From NCBI GenBank assembly GCA_045222295.1, contig JBGUXP010000018.1, forward strand, positions 1 to 64,000: a stretch of 64,000 bases of DNA. The letters are read 5' to 3'. The DNA is from Colimorpha sp045222295 (GTDB lineage Bacteria; Bacteroidota; Bacteroidia; Bacteroidales; P3). The notes beneath the pieces are model-generated. The model did not search any database. It was not told where the DNA came from and saw nothing but the letters and a program-made list of their open reading frames with translations. The position numbers were made by a program, and so were the translations under genes. Positions 26,551 to 33,301 of this stretch are shown in pieces (the stretch's first letter is position 1; each line of letters begins with the position of its first letter).

Positions 26551-26609
26551 CTCAATCAGAACTTTCAGAACCATCAGATTTTCTTTTTGTTCTTTTAGTT
26601 CTGATTGAG
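26551..26609. repeat. Inverted repeat between the RND pump and PII-like genes
   Basis: CTCAATCAGAACT and AGTTCTGATTGAG are perfect inverses flanking 33 bases; inside are 9-base units CAGAACTTT and CAGAACCAT. A related copy is at 17150-17200. It may act as an attenuator before the last gene of the operon. Confidence 0.7.
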
Positions 26610-26625
26610 ATAAAAAAAAGAAAAT

Positions 26626-26919
26626 ATGAAAAGTGTATTGATTGTATATAACCAGGCCAACAACGAGCGCGTTGAATACATGCTCGACACCCTCGGCATC
26701 CGTGGCTTCACCTTCTGGGAGAACGTCCAGGGCCGTGGCCACGAGGTCGGCGACCCGCACCGCGGCACCCACACCTGGCCCGAACTCAACAACGCCATCA
26801 TGACCGTCGTCCCCGACGACAAGGTCGAGGAACTCCTCAACTCCGTCCGCAAACTCGACAAGCGCAACGAGGAGGTCGGAATCCGGGCCTTCGTCTGGAC
26901 CATTGACCAGATGGTCTAA
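26626..26919 (+). CDS. Small PII-like protein at the end of the efflux operon
   Basis: A 97-residue protein beginning MKSVLIVYNQANNERVEYML with a central TFWENVQGRGHEVGDPHRGT and a C-terminal VWTIDQMV. The length, the betaalphabeta pattern and the mid-protein Gly-rich loop fit the ferredoxin-like PII/CutA fold, as in the small proteins that often follow RND genes in Bacteroidetes. Loop residues could bind a nucleotide or metal, but no ligand is known. It lies 78 bases after the pump and before a strong terminator, so it is part of the operon; a regulatory role on the pump is inference. Confidence 0.65.
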   Translation: MKSVLIVYNQANNERVEYMLDTLGIRGFTFWENVQGRGHEVGDPHRGTHTWPELNNAIMTVVPDDKVEELLNSVRKLDKRNEEVGIRAFVWTIDQMV

Positions 26920-26998
26920 ACGACGCCCAGGGTATCACCCAAACGGATTTTTGAGCAAAAAGAACTGACAAACAGTCCTTTACTCCACAAAAACCAAA

Positions 26999-27031
26999 GC
27001 CGCGATTTCTCACGAAATCGCGGCTTTTTTT
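26999..27031 (+). terminator. Terminator of the efflux operon
   Basis: GCCGCGATTT pairs with AAATCGCGGC across a 6-base loop, followed by seven T. Confidence 0.9.
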
Positions 27032-27060
27032 GTGTTTTCTAACTACCTGATACTAAGCAC

Positions 27061-27122
27061 CAACTCCGTATCAACTCCGACCCAACTCCGACCCATGTCC
27101 GACCACGGTCGGAGATGATACG
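27061..27122. repeat. 11-bp-period intergenic array (copy c)
   Basis: Units CCGTATCAACT, CCGACCCAACT, CCGACCCATGT, then a central palindrome CCGACCACGGTCGG and a right half-unit AGATGATACG. Preceded by CTGATACTAAGCA. It sits between the convergent efflux operon and the type IX cargo gene. Confidence 0.8.
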
Positions 27123-27153
27123 TTTTTGGCTCGGCGATGGTACGCCGAACACC

Positions 27154-29403
27154 CTATCTAATCACCACCACTTTCCTGGCTGGATGGTTGCCGATTTTGA
27201 CAAAGTAGGTGCCAGAAGCCGGAACGTCGAATTGGTATCTTTGCCGCTCTCCCCCTAAGTTAGGGGGAGTCCCCCGCAAGGGGGAGGGAGTGTGTCGTCC
27301 CATCACATCAAACACCTGCACCTCGCCCAACGGCATTCCATCGCTACTCTCCACCACAATCCGCCCGTTGCTGGTGTAAATCTTTGCGTTTATCGCCTCC
27401 ACCTCGTCCACCCCGACGACAATAGTGTCGTGGATATAGATAGTGTCGTGTACAAACACCGTATCATGCAGCCACAGCGTATCGGTAATGAAAACCACCG
27501 TGGTATCATAAACCATGTTGGTGACGGTGTCGATGACTATGTTTGTGACGGTGTCATAAACAGTGTTTGTCACCGTGTCCGTTAGTGTAATATAAGTGGT
27601 GTCATGAACAGGAACATACTCCGTTAATGTTACGGTATCAATTACCGTGGTTGTATCGTGTACAAAGACATCAATATAGGTGGTGTCATGAACGGGAACA
27701 TACTCAGTAAGCGTCACAGTGTCAACTACTGTTGTCGTATCATGCACAAAGACATCAATATAAGTGGTGTCATGAACAGGAACAAACTCAGTCAGCGTCA
27801 CGGTGTCTGTTATCGTTGTCGTATCATGCACAAAGACATCAATATAAGTGGTGTCATGAACAGGAACATATTCCGTCAATGTCACGGTGTCAACCATCGT
27901 TGTAGTGTCATGCACAATAATATCAATGTATGAGGTATCGTGAACCACAATAGTATCTTTTGAGGTAAAGATAGCAACCAATGCCGAATCTTGGCTTGCT
28001 AATAATTCATAGGGGTTATCCTGTACTCCGTTATTCCATTGTTGGAAAGTAAAACCGGCGTTAGGAAGTGCATAAATAGTAATCGTGGAATTTTTAATAT
28101 AGGAACCAGAGCCAATGGCACTTCCCCTATTAGAACAATTGGATGATACAAGGACTTCAACATGGTTATCTACGAAAATGGCATGAATAGTAGAGTCAGA
28201 TGTCAAAACAAATGATCTAGGATTCGTTGTCACACTATCGCTCCACATCTCAAATCGATTTCCTTCATCAGCAACAGCATACGCAATGGCATTTGATTCA
28301 CATGTTGGTAGGGTGATTTCCACATGGCCTAGTCCTTCTGATGTCGCCCCAAAAGTATAGGGTACCACCTCATTGAAGTTAGAAAAAGCCGTCCAAGTTG
28401 ACGAGTAAGAGTTAATGCTCCCACAGGGAACCATTATCGTCGTTGTTGCAGGTGCATTATAGAAAGAGTATGCATTCACCGTAGGAGCAATAGAACGACG
28501 GCATATTATTGAGGAAAGGTTTAGGCATCCCATTGTAAAATATGATGGAATTGAAGCTATCGTAGCTGGCAAGGTAAGACTTGTCAAATAGGAACATCTT
28601 GTAACAGCTGCTCCTAAGGACAAAACTGTGTCGGGAAGAATAATATTTGAAATGCAAGATAACACAAACAGTCCATCAGCAAGAGTGTCAATTCTATCAC
28701 CTTCAAATTCAACAGTTCTCAAACTATCACAATAGGCAAATGCTCTGTTATGTATGGCACGAACGGATGATGGAATTGATACACTACGCAAACCATTACA
28801 TTCCTCAAATGCCATTTCTCTTATTGAGACAAGTGTACTAGGAAAGTGAACTGACGTAATGCTTGTACAGCCTGTAAATGCCTGACGAGAAACAGATGTT
28901 ACCCCCTCCGGAATAATCAATTCGGTCAACAGTCCACCATTGATATACAAATTATGACTATAGTATTGAGGTGGATAGTACCCACCTGACATCTTAATCT
29001 GACACCATTGTTCTATACTTCCTAAATAGGTTGTCTTTGTCAATCCTGTACATCCTGCAAAAGCACTAACAATAGATGTGACAGAACTTGGAATAACAAC
29101 CTCAGTCATGTTGGTACAGCCGTAGAAAGCAATATTACCAAGTTGTGTTACTGCATATTGAGTCCCGTTAATATTTACTGACGATGGGATAATAACACAT
29201 CCGGAGAGTTCACTATTATTAGGACCATAGCAAGGGGATGACTGACATGGAGCTGTAACTTCAGCACATGAATCATTAAGTATTTTGTAATATAGTTCGT
29301 GCCCACTTGGAGAAGTCACTTGGTAGATAATCTGAGCATTCATCTGCATATGCGTTGCAACGCAAATAAAAGCCGTTGCTAAGTATACAATAAATCTTTT
29401 CAT
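27154..29403 (-). CDS. Type IX-secreted surface protein: BspA-type LRR, B-repeats, tandem VHDTT repeats, sorting domain
   Basis: A 749-residue secreted protein. Signal peptide MKRFIVYLATAFICVATHMQ; BspA-like (LRR_5) leucine-rich repeats at about residues 60-340 (for example VIPSSVTSIVSAFAGCTGL and SVSIPSSVRAIHNRAFAYC); Listeria-Bacteroides-type B-repeats at about 360-480; then four near-identical 28-residue units (VHDTTYIDVFVHDTTT...) and degenerate VHDT stretches; and a C-terminal type A sorting domain ending FVKIGNHPARKVVVIR. The sorting domain is interrupted by a palindromic element (HTPSPLRGTPPNLGGE). The 28-residue units are predicted to be an extended stalk. The likely role is surface adhesion; the ligand is unknown. 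Confidence 0.88.
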   Translation of the reverse strand: MKRFIVYLATAFICVATHMQMNAQIIYQVTSPSGHELYYKILNDSCAEVTAPCQSSPCYGPNNSELSGCVIIPSSVNINGTQYAVTQLGNIAFYGCTNMTEVVIPSSVTSIVSAFAGCTGLTKTTYLGSIEQWCQIKMSGGYYPPQYYSHNLYINGGLLTELIIPEGVTSVSRQAFTGCTSITSVHFPSTLVSIREMAFEECNGLRSVSIPSSVRAIHNRAFAYCDSLRTVEFEGDRIDTLADGLFVLSCISNIILPDTVLSLGAAVTRCSYLTSLTLPATIASIPSYFTMGCLNLSSIICRRSIAPTVNAYSFYNAPATTTIMVPCGSINSYSSTWTAFSNFNEVVPYTFGATSEGLGHVEITLPTCESNAIAYAVADEGNRFEMWSDSVTTNPRSFVLTSDSTIHAIFVDNHVEVLVSSNCSNRGSAIGSGSYIKNSTITIYALPNAGFTFQQWNNGVQDNPYELLASQDSALVAIFTSKDTIVVHDTSYIDIIVHDTTTMVDTVTLTEYVPVHDTTYIDVFVHDTTTITDTVTLTEFVPVHDTTYIDVFVHDTTTVVDTVTLTEYVPVHDTTYIDVFVHDTTTVIDTVTLTEYVPVHDTTYITLTDTVTNTVYDTVTNIVIDTVTNMVYDTTVVFITDTLWLHDTVFVHDTIYIHDTIVVGVDEVEAINAKIYTSNGRIVVESSDGMPLGEVQVFDVMGRHTPSPLRGTPPNLGGERQRYQFDVPASGTYFVKIGNHPARKVVVIR
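27247..27294 (+). repeat. In-frame palindromic element, copy E3 (type IX sorting domain)
   Basis: Core CTCCCCCTAAGTTAGGGGGAG, side hairpin CCCCC-GCAA-GGGGG, end GAGTGTGT. Antisense orientation relative to the gene; read as HTPSPLRGTPPNLGGE between the conserved VFDVMGR and FDVPASGTYFVKIG. Confidence 0.85.
27601..27936 (-). repeat. 84-bp tandem repeat coding for 28-residue stalk units
   Basis: Four units with GTCATGAACAGG-type landmarks at 27601, 27685, 27769 and 27853, exactly 84 bases apart. Differences between units are few and mostly synonymous. Confidence 0.85.
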
Positions 29404-29463
29404 AATAAAAAGGCGTTAATTATTCGTTTTCTACTTATCATCTTGAAAGGTTCTGCAATACCC

Positions 29464-29530
29464 GCTTTTTGATAAGTTTGAATAATTCACGCCCAAAAGC
29501 GCGAACTTTCGCAAACTTATTCTCAAAAGC
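29464..29530. repeat. Long imperfect inverted repeat in the leader of the type IX cargo gene
   Basis: GCTTTTTGATAAGTTTG at the left pairs with CAAACTTATTCTCAAAAGC at the right, with a smaller hairpin GCGCGAACTTTCGC inside. It lies between the promoter at 29773-29803 and the ATG at 29403. Nothing else was seen in 29540-29660. Confidence 0.55.
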
Positions 29531-29661
29531 TTTGGAATTTGCAGATTCTTCAAGAGAGAACAAGAGCGTCAGCTCAATATGTCTTTATTTCTATACTATT
29601 CTGTTGTTTTTATGCCATAGATTGTAAGTTTCGTTTCATCAATTCTTTAGTCTATTACATT

Positions 29662-29739
29662 TTACAGGCTATCAACATCATACGCCGTCAGACCTGTGAT
29701 GTCAGCGATGTCCTGTGTGGCATAGCCTTTGGCTTTCAT
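29662..29739 (-). pseudogene. C-terminal remnant of a PD-(D/E)XK (Rpn-type) nuclease/transposase gene
   Basis: Encodes MKAKGYATQDIADITGLTA then YDVDSL and a stop; in frame upstream is NLARK. This matches the short helix-turn-helix-like tail (ARKMKAKGY...IADITGLS) at the C-terminus of Rpn-family recombination-promoting nucleases. The nuclease domain is absent; ygiQ ends 100 bases upstream. A consensus promoter lies directly in front, so a 25-residue peptide could be made, but no role is evident. Confidence 0.5.
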
Positions 29740-29772
29740 CTTGCGGGCAAGGTTAAAATATGATTCCAATTG

Positions 29773-29803
29773 CAAAAGTACGCATTTTTTTTCACATGGC
29801 AAA
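29773..29803 (-). promoter_or_regulatory. Consensus promoter upstream of the type IX cargo gene
   Basis: TTTG, 19 bases, TACTTTTG on the minus strand. If it serves the cargo gene at 29403 the leader is about 360 bases and contains the remnant and the inverted repeat. Confidence 0.7.
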
Positions 29804-29840
29804 AAAGAAGTTGTCTATGGTGGTAAAACAGGCCTCTTTT

Positions 29841-31991
29841 TTATCTCTTTCCGGGGAAAAGCTTCGGGATGAAATGGGCAAGGTTATGCTTTCGGAGGGA
29901 GGCGATGATGTCGCGCTGCTGGTCGGGCTTGTAAAAGAAGAACAGGCGGCGTTGGTCGGCCTTGTCGGCGGGGGTGGTGGCCACATAGACGGGCTTCATG
30001 GTCGTGGGGTCGATGCCGGTGTAGTACATCTCGGTGCTGAGGGTCATGGGCGTGGGGGTGAAGTCCTGTATCTGCTCCAGGCGGTAGCCCATCTGCTTCA
30101 TGTCGACAGCCAGTTGTGCCATGTCCTCCAGGCGGCAACCGGGGTGGCTGCTGATGAAATATGGGATGAGCTGGTAGCGCAGGCCCGCTTGTTTGCATAT
30201 CTCGGCAAACCTACGCTTGGTCTCACGGAAGAGCTCGAAGCCCGGCTTGCGCATCAACGCCAGCACATGGTCGGAGGTGTGCTCCGGCGCCACCTTCAGG
30301 CGGCCGGAGGTGTGGTTCAAAACCACCTCTTTAAAATACTCCCAGCCGGCGTTGGACTTTGCACACTCCTCCCCCATCGCTGCGCGGTGGTCCCCCTCCC
30401 CTAACTTAGGGGAGGAACCAGACAGCTTCAATCGCGCCAGCCGCTCCCCCTCTAAGTTAGAGGGGGTGGCTGCCCGCAAGGGCAGACGGGGGCGTGTGTC
30501 CTCGCCGACAAACAGGTCGCACCGGATGCCGCTTCCCACATAGAGGTGCTTCACCTTGGGGTGTGCGTTGACCTTGCGCAGGAGGGCTATCATCGGGCGA
30601 TGGTCGCTGTCGAGGTTCTTGCACATGGTGGGCATCGAGCAGCTGTAGCGGCTGCACTTGCGGCAAAGCTCCGGGTTCTTTCCCTTCATGCGCCACATGT
30701 TGGCCGAGGGGCCGCCGAGGTCGGTGAGCACACCGTGGAACTCCGGGTCCTGCGTGATGGCATCGACCTCGCGGAGGATGCTCTCCTCGCTGCGGCTGGC
30801 TATCTGCTTGCCCTGGTGGGCACTGATGGTGCAGAAGGAGCAGCCGCCGAAACAGCCGCGGTGGGTGTTCACGCTCCAGCGTATCATCTCGAAGGCGGGA
30901 ATGGGTCCGCGCTTCTTATATTTGGGGTGCGGCAAACGCAGATAGGGCAAGTCGAACGAGGCATCCACCTCCTCCGTTGTCATCGGCGGCTCCGGCGGGT
31001 TCACCACCACATAGCGGTCGCCATGGCGCTGGACGAGGGTAGCGCACTCTATCTTGTTGCTCTCTGTGTCAATGATATGGTAGTTCTCCGCCTCGGCACG
31101 CTTGCTCTTCTGGCACTCCTCGAAAGAATGGAGCTCAATGCAATTTGGACCGCCGGCATCCCTGCCGGCACCAGTCGATTGGGTTTGTCGGCAAGGATGC
31201 CGACGGTCCCCCTCCCCAAACTTAGGGGAGGAGTTGGATTGTTCAGCCCGCGCCAGAAGCTCTCCCCCTCTGCCTGGCTCCATAGGAGACACGGCCTGCG
31301 ACCGAAGTGGAGCAAAGTTAGGGGGAGTGCTGAGGCCCGCGAGCCTGATGAGCGAACCCCGCAGGGGGGAGGGAGTGTGTCGACTCACATACGCCACCTG
31401 CGGCAGCCCATAGCAAGCCTCAATACCCTTGCCCTCATCGAGAAGGCGGGCAATCTTCAGCGTCGTCCTCTCCCCCATTCCATAATTCAGCAGGTCGGCG
31501 GGCGTATCAATCAGGATGCTGGGAAACAGCTTGTCGTCCCAGTAGTCGTAGTGCGCCAAGCGCCGCATCGAGGCCTCGATGCCGGCGATGATGACGGGTG
31601 TGTCGGGATAGAGCTGCTTGAGGATGCGGGAGTAGACATAGGTAGCGCGGTCGGGACGGAAACCGAACTGTCCGCCGGGGGTATAGGCGTCGTCGTGGCG
31701 CAGACGCCGTGCAGCGGTGTAGTGGTTCACCATGGAATCCATAGCACCACTAGTCACGCCGAAGAAGAGCCTCGGACAGCCAAACTTGCGGAAGTCGCGC
31801 AGGTCGTCACGCCAGTTGGGCTGCGGGATGATGGCCACGCGATAGCCTGCCGCCTCGAGCGTCCGCCCAATGACCGCAGTACCAAACGACGGATGGTCGA
31901 TATAGGCGTCGCCGGTGACGAGCACCACGTCCACCTGCTCCCATCCCAGGCGCTTCACCTCCTCCAACGTTATTGGCAGAAAATGTCCCAT
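29841..31991 (-). CDS. YgiQ-family radical SAM protein enlarged by two composite palindromic insertions
   Basis: A 716-residue radical SAM protein. The N-terminal domain (FLPITLEEVKRLGWEQVDVV) and the motifs GGQFGFRPDRATYVYSR, IAGIEASMRR, HRGCFGGCSFC (cluster Cys), GGPSANMWRMKG and VAPEHTSDHVL define YgiQ, whose reaction is unknown. Relatives are roughly 600-640 residues. Two inserts account for the excess: one after VAYVSR of about 80 residues (TPSPLRG ... SSPKFGEGDRR), and one after CDLFVGED of about 45 residues (RPRLPLRAATPSNLEGE ... SSPKLGEGDHRAAMGEE). Each contains two element copies in opposite orientation. Conserved motifs on both sides are intact, so the enzyme may still fold. Confidence 0.88.
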   Translation of the reverse strand: MGHFLPITLEEVKRLGWEQVDVVLVTGDAYIDHPSFGTAVIGRTLEAAGYRVAIIPQPNWRDDLRDFRKFGCPRLFFGVTSGAMDSMVNHYTAARRLRHDDAYTPGGQFGFRPDRATYVYSRILKQLYPDTPVIIAGIEASMRRLAHYDYWDDKLFPSILIDTPADLLNYGMGERTTLKIARLLDEGKGIEACYGLPQVAYVSRHTPSPLRGSLIRLAGLSTPPNFAPLRSQAVSPMEPGRGGELLARAEQSNSSPKFGEGDRRHPCRQTQSTGAGRDAGGPNCIELHSFEECQKSKRAEAENYHIIDTESNKIECATLVQRHGDRYVVVNPPEPPMTTEEVDASFDLPYLRLPHPKYKKRGPIPAFEMIRWSVNTHRGCFGGCSFCTISAHQGKQIASRSEESILREVDAITQDPEFHGVLTDLGGPSANMWRMKGKNPELCRKCSRYSCSMPTMCKNLDSDHRPMIALLRKVNAHPKVKHLYVGSGIRCDLFVGEDTRPRLPLRAATPSNLEGERLARLKLSGSSPKLGEGDHRAAMGEECAKSNAGWEYFKEVVLNHTSGRLKVAPEHTSDHVLALMRKPGFELFRETKRRFAEICKQAGLRYQLIPYFISSHPGCRLEDMAQLAVDMKQMGYRLEQIQDFTPTPMTLSTEMYYTGIDPTTMKPVYVATTPADKADQRRLFFFYKPDQQRDIIASLRKHNLAHFIPKLFPGKR
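30363..30417 (-). repeat. In-frame palindromic element, copy E4 (ygiQ, second insert)
   Basis: Core CTCCCCTAACTTAGGGGAG, side hairpin CCATCGC-TGC-GCGGTGG, end ACACTCCT. Sense orientation; read as SSPKLGEGDHRAAMGEE. Confidence 0.85.
30443..30499 (+). repeat. In-frame palindromic element, copy E5 (ygiQ, second insert)
   Basis: Core CCCCCTCTAAGTTAGAGGGGG with a compensated extra base pair, side hairpin CTGCCC-GCAA-GGGCAG, end GCGTGTGT. Antisense orientation; read as RPRLPLRAATPSNLEGE. Confidence 0.85.
31147..31235 (-). repeat. In-frame palindromic element, copy E6 (ygiQ, first insert) with 23-bp side hairpin
   Basis: The side hairpin is expanded: 31147-31169 pairs with 31187-31209 over 23 bases with three transitions, loop of 17. 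The core CTCCCCAAACTTAGGGGAG follows. Sense orientation; read as SSPKFGEGDRRHPCRQTQ. Confidence 0.8.
31261..31380 (+). repeat. In-frame palindromic element, copy E7 (ygiQ, first insert), interrupted
   Basis: The core is split: CTCCCCCT at 31262 and AAGTTAGGGGGAGT at 31315 are separated by about 45 bases, and a second foreign stretch precedes CCCCGCAGGGGGG. The end GAGTGTGT is intact. Antisense orientation; read as TPSPLRGSLIRLAGLSTPPN. Confidence 0.75.
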
Positions 31992-31998
31992 AATATAA

Positions 31999-32040
31999 AT
32001 AAGGGTCCTTAAAGTCCCTAAAGACCTTAAGGACCCTTAT
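31999..32040. repeat. Perfect 14-bp inverted repeat between pgk and ygiQ
   Basis: ATAAGGGTCCTTAA and TTAAGGACCCTTAT flank 14 bases. It lies just after the pgk stop and before the ygiQ start; no poly-T follows, so it may be a processing or attenuation hairpin rather than a full terminator. Confidence 0.65.
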
Positions 32041-32050
32041 GGTCAAAGTA

Positions 32051-33247
32051 TTAGTCCTGGATGGCTTTGATGCCAGGGAGGACTTTGCCTTCGAGGTATT
32101 CGAGCATGGCGCCACCGCCGGTGGAGACGTAGCTCATCTGGTCGGCGATGCCCATCTGCTTGACGGCAGCCACGCTGTCGCCACCACCCACAGCGGCGAA
32201 GCAGCCCTTCTTGCAGCTCTCAGCCACGCTCTGGGCAATGGCCTTAGTGCCTTTGGCGAAGGTCTCAAGCTCGAAGACACCGGCAGGACCGTTCCAGAGG
32301 ATGGTCTTGCTGTTCATGACGATGTCGTGGATGGCCTTGCAGCTCTCGGGGCCGCAGTCCATGCTCTCCCAGCCGTCGGGCACTTCGCCCGAGGGGACAA
32401 TCTGGGTGTTGGCATCGTTGCCGAACTTGTCACCGATGACGCTGTCGACGGGCAGGTAGTACTTCACGCCCTTCTCGTCCATGCGGCGCATGAGCTCGCG
32501 GGCGAGGTCGAGTTTGTCGTCCTCGCAGATGCTGTTGCCAATCTTGCCACCGAGGGCTTTGGTAAAGGTATAGCGCATGCCACCGATGATAATCATGTTG
32601 TCGACCTTGTCGAGAAGGTTCTCGAGGATGCCAATTTTTGAGCTAACCTTAGAGCCACCGATGATGGCGGTGAAGGGACGCGGCGGATTCTGCATGAGTT
32701 TCTCGAGGTTGCGCACTTCGTTCTCCATCAGGAAGCCGAAATACTTGTCGTTGGGGAAGAATTTTGCAATGACGGCGGTGGAGCTGTGCTCGCGATGGGC
32801 TGCACCGAAGGCGTCGTTGATATAGCAGTCGCCGAGGGCAGCCAGCTGGCGGGCGAGGTCCTCGCCTCCCTTGGTCTCTTCGGGATAGAAGCGGATGTTT
32901 TCAAGCAGCATCACTTCACCACCCTTCAGTTCTTTGGCCATAGCCTCAGGCTTGCCGCTGCCGAGGAGTTCCTGGGTGAACTTCACGGGACGGTTCACAA
33001 GGGTCTCAAGATATTTGGCCACGGGCTCAAGGGTCAGCTCAGGCTCAAAGCCACCTTTCTTTGGACGGCCGAAGTGGGCCATGATGATAACGGCGGCACC
33101 GTCTTTGAGAAGCTTCTCGATGGTGGGCATCGACTCACGCATACGGGTGTCGTCGGTAATTTGCTTCTGGTCGTTCATGGGGACGTTGAAGTCCACGCGC
33201 AGCAGGACCTTCTTGCCTGCAAAATTGATATTATTAATTGATTTCAT
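32051..33247 (-). CDS. pgk: Phosphoglycerate kinase
   Basis: A 398-residue glycolytic kinase transferring phosphate from 1,3-bisphosphoglycerate to ADP. Motifs are VLLRVDFNVPMND (residues 15-27), MAHFGRPKKGG, LLENIRFYPEE, IIGGSKVSSKIGIL, DSVIGDKFGND, LWNGPAGVFE and AVGGGDSVAAVK with the C-terminal STGGGAMLEYLEGK. Length is standard. It is followed on the minus strand by an inverted repeat and then ygiQ. Confidence 0.97.
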   Translation of the reverse strand: MKSINNINFAGKKVLLRVDFNVPMNDQKQITDDTRMRESMPTIEKLLKDGAAVIIMAHFGRPKKGGFEPELTLEPVAKYLETLVNRPVKFTQELLGSGKPEAMAKELKGGEVMLLENIRFYPEETKGGEDLARQLAALGDCYINDAFGAAHREHSSTAVIAKFFPNDKYFGFLMENEVRNLEKLMQNPPRPFTAIIGGSKVSSKIGILENLLDKVDNMIIIGGMRYTFTKALGGKIGNSICEDDKLDLARELMRRMDEKGVKYYLPVDSVIGDKFGNDANTQIVPSGEVPDGWESMDCGPESCKAIHDIVMNSKTILWNGPAGVFELETFAKGTKAIAQSVAESCKKGCFAAVGGGDSVAAVKQMGIADQMSYVSTGGGAMLEYLEGKVLPGIKAIQD

Positions 33248-33301
33248 AGGTATAAGGATTTATTGGGTTTATACATGATGAGGCTATTCACTTCATTGTA
33301 T

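Noticed and set aside
23449..26772. Very long open frame antisense to the RND pump (over 1100 codons)
   Set aside because: It is a shadow of the GC-rich codon pattern of the pump gene; the product is His/Asp/Gly-rich without any domain, while the opposite strand encodes a complete RND transporter.
27601..27936. Regular 84-bp repeats considered as a CRISPR-like array
   Set aside because: No unique spacers; units are contiguous and translated as a continuous protein repeat.
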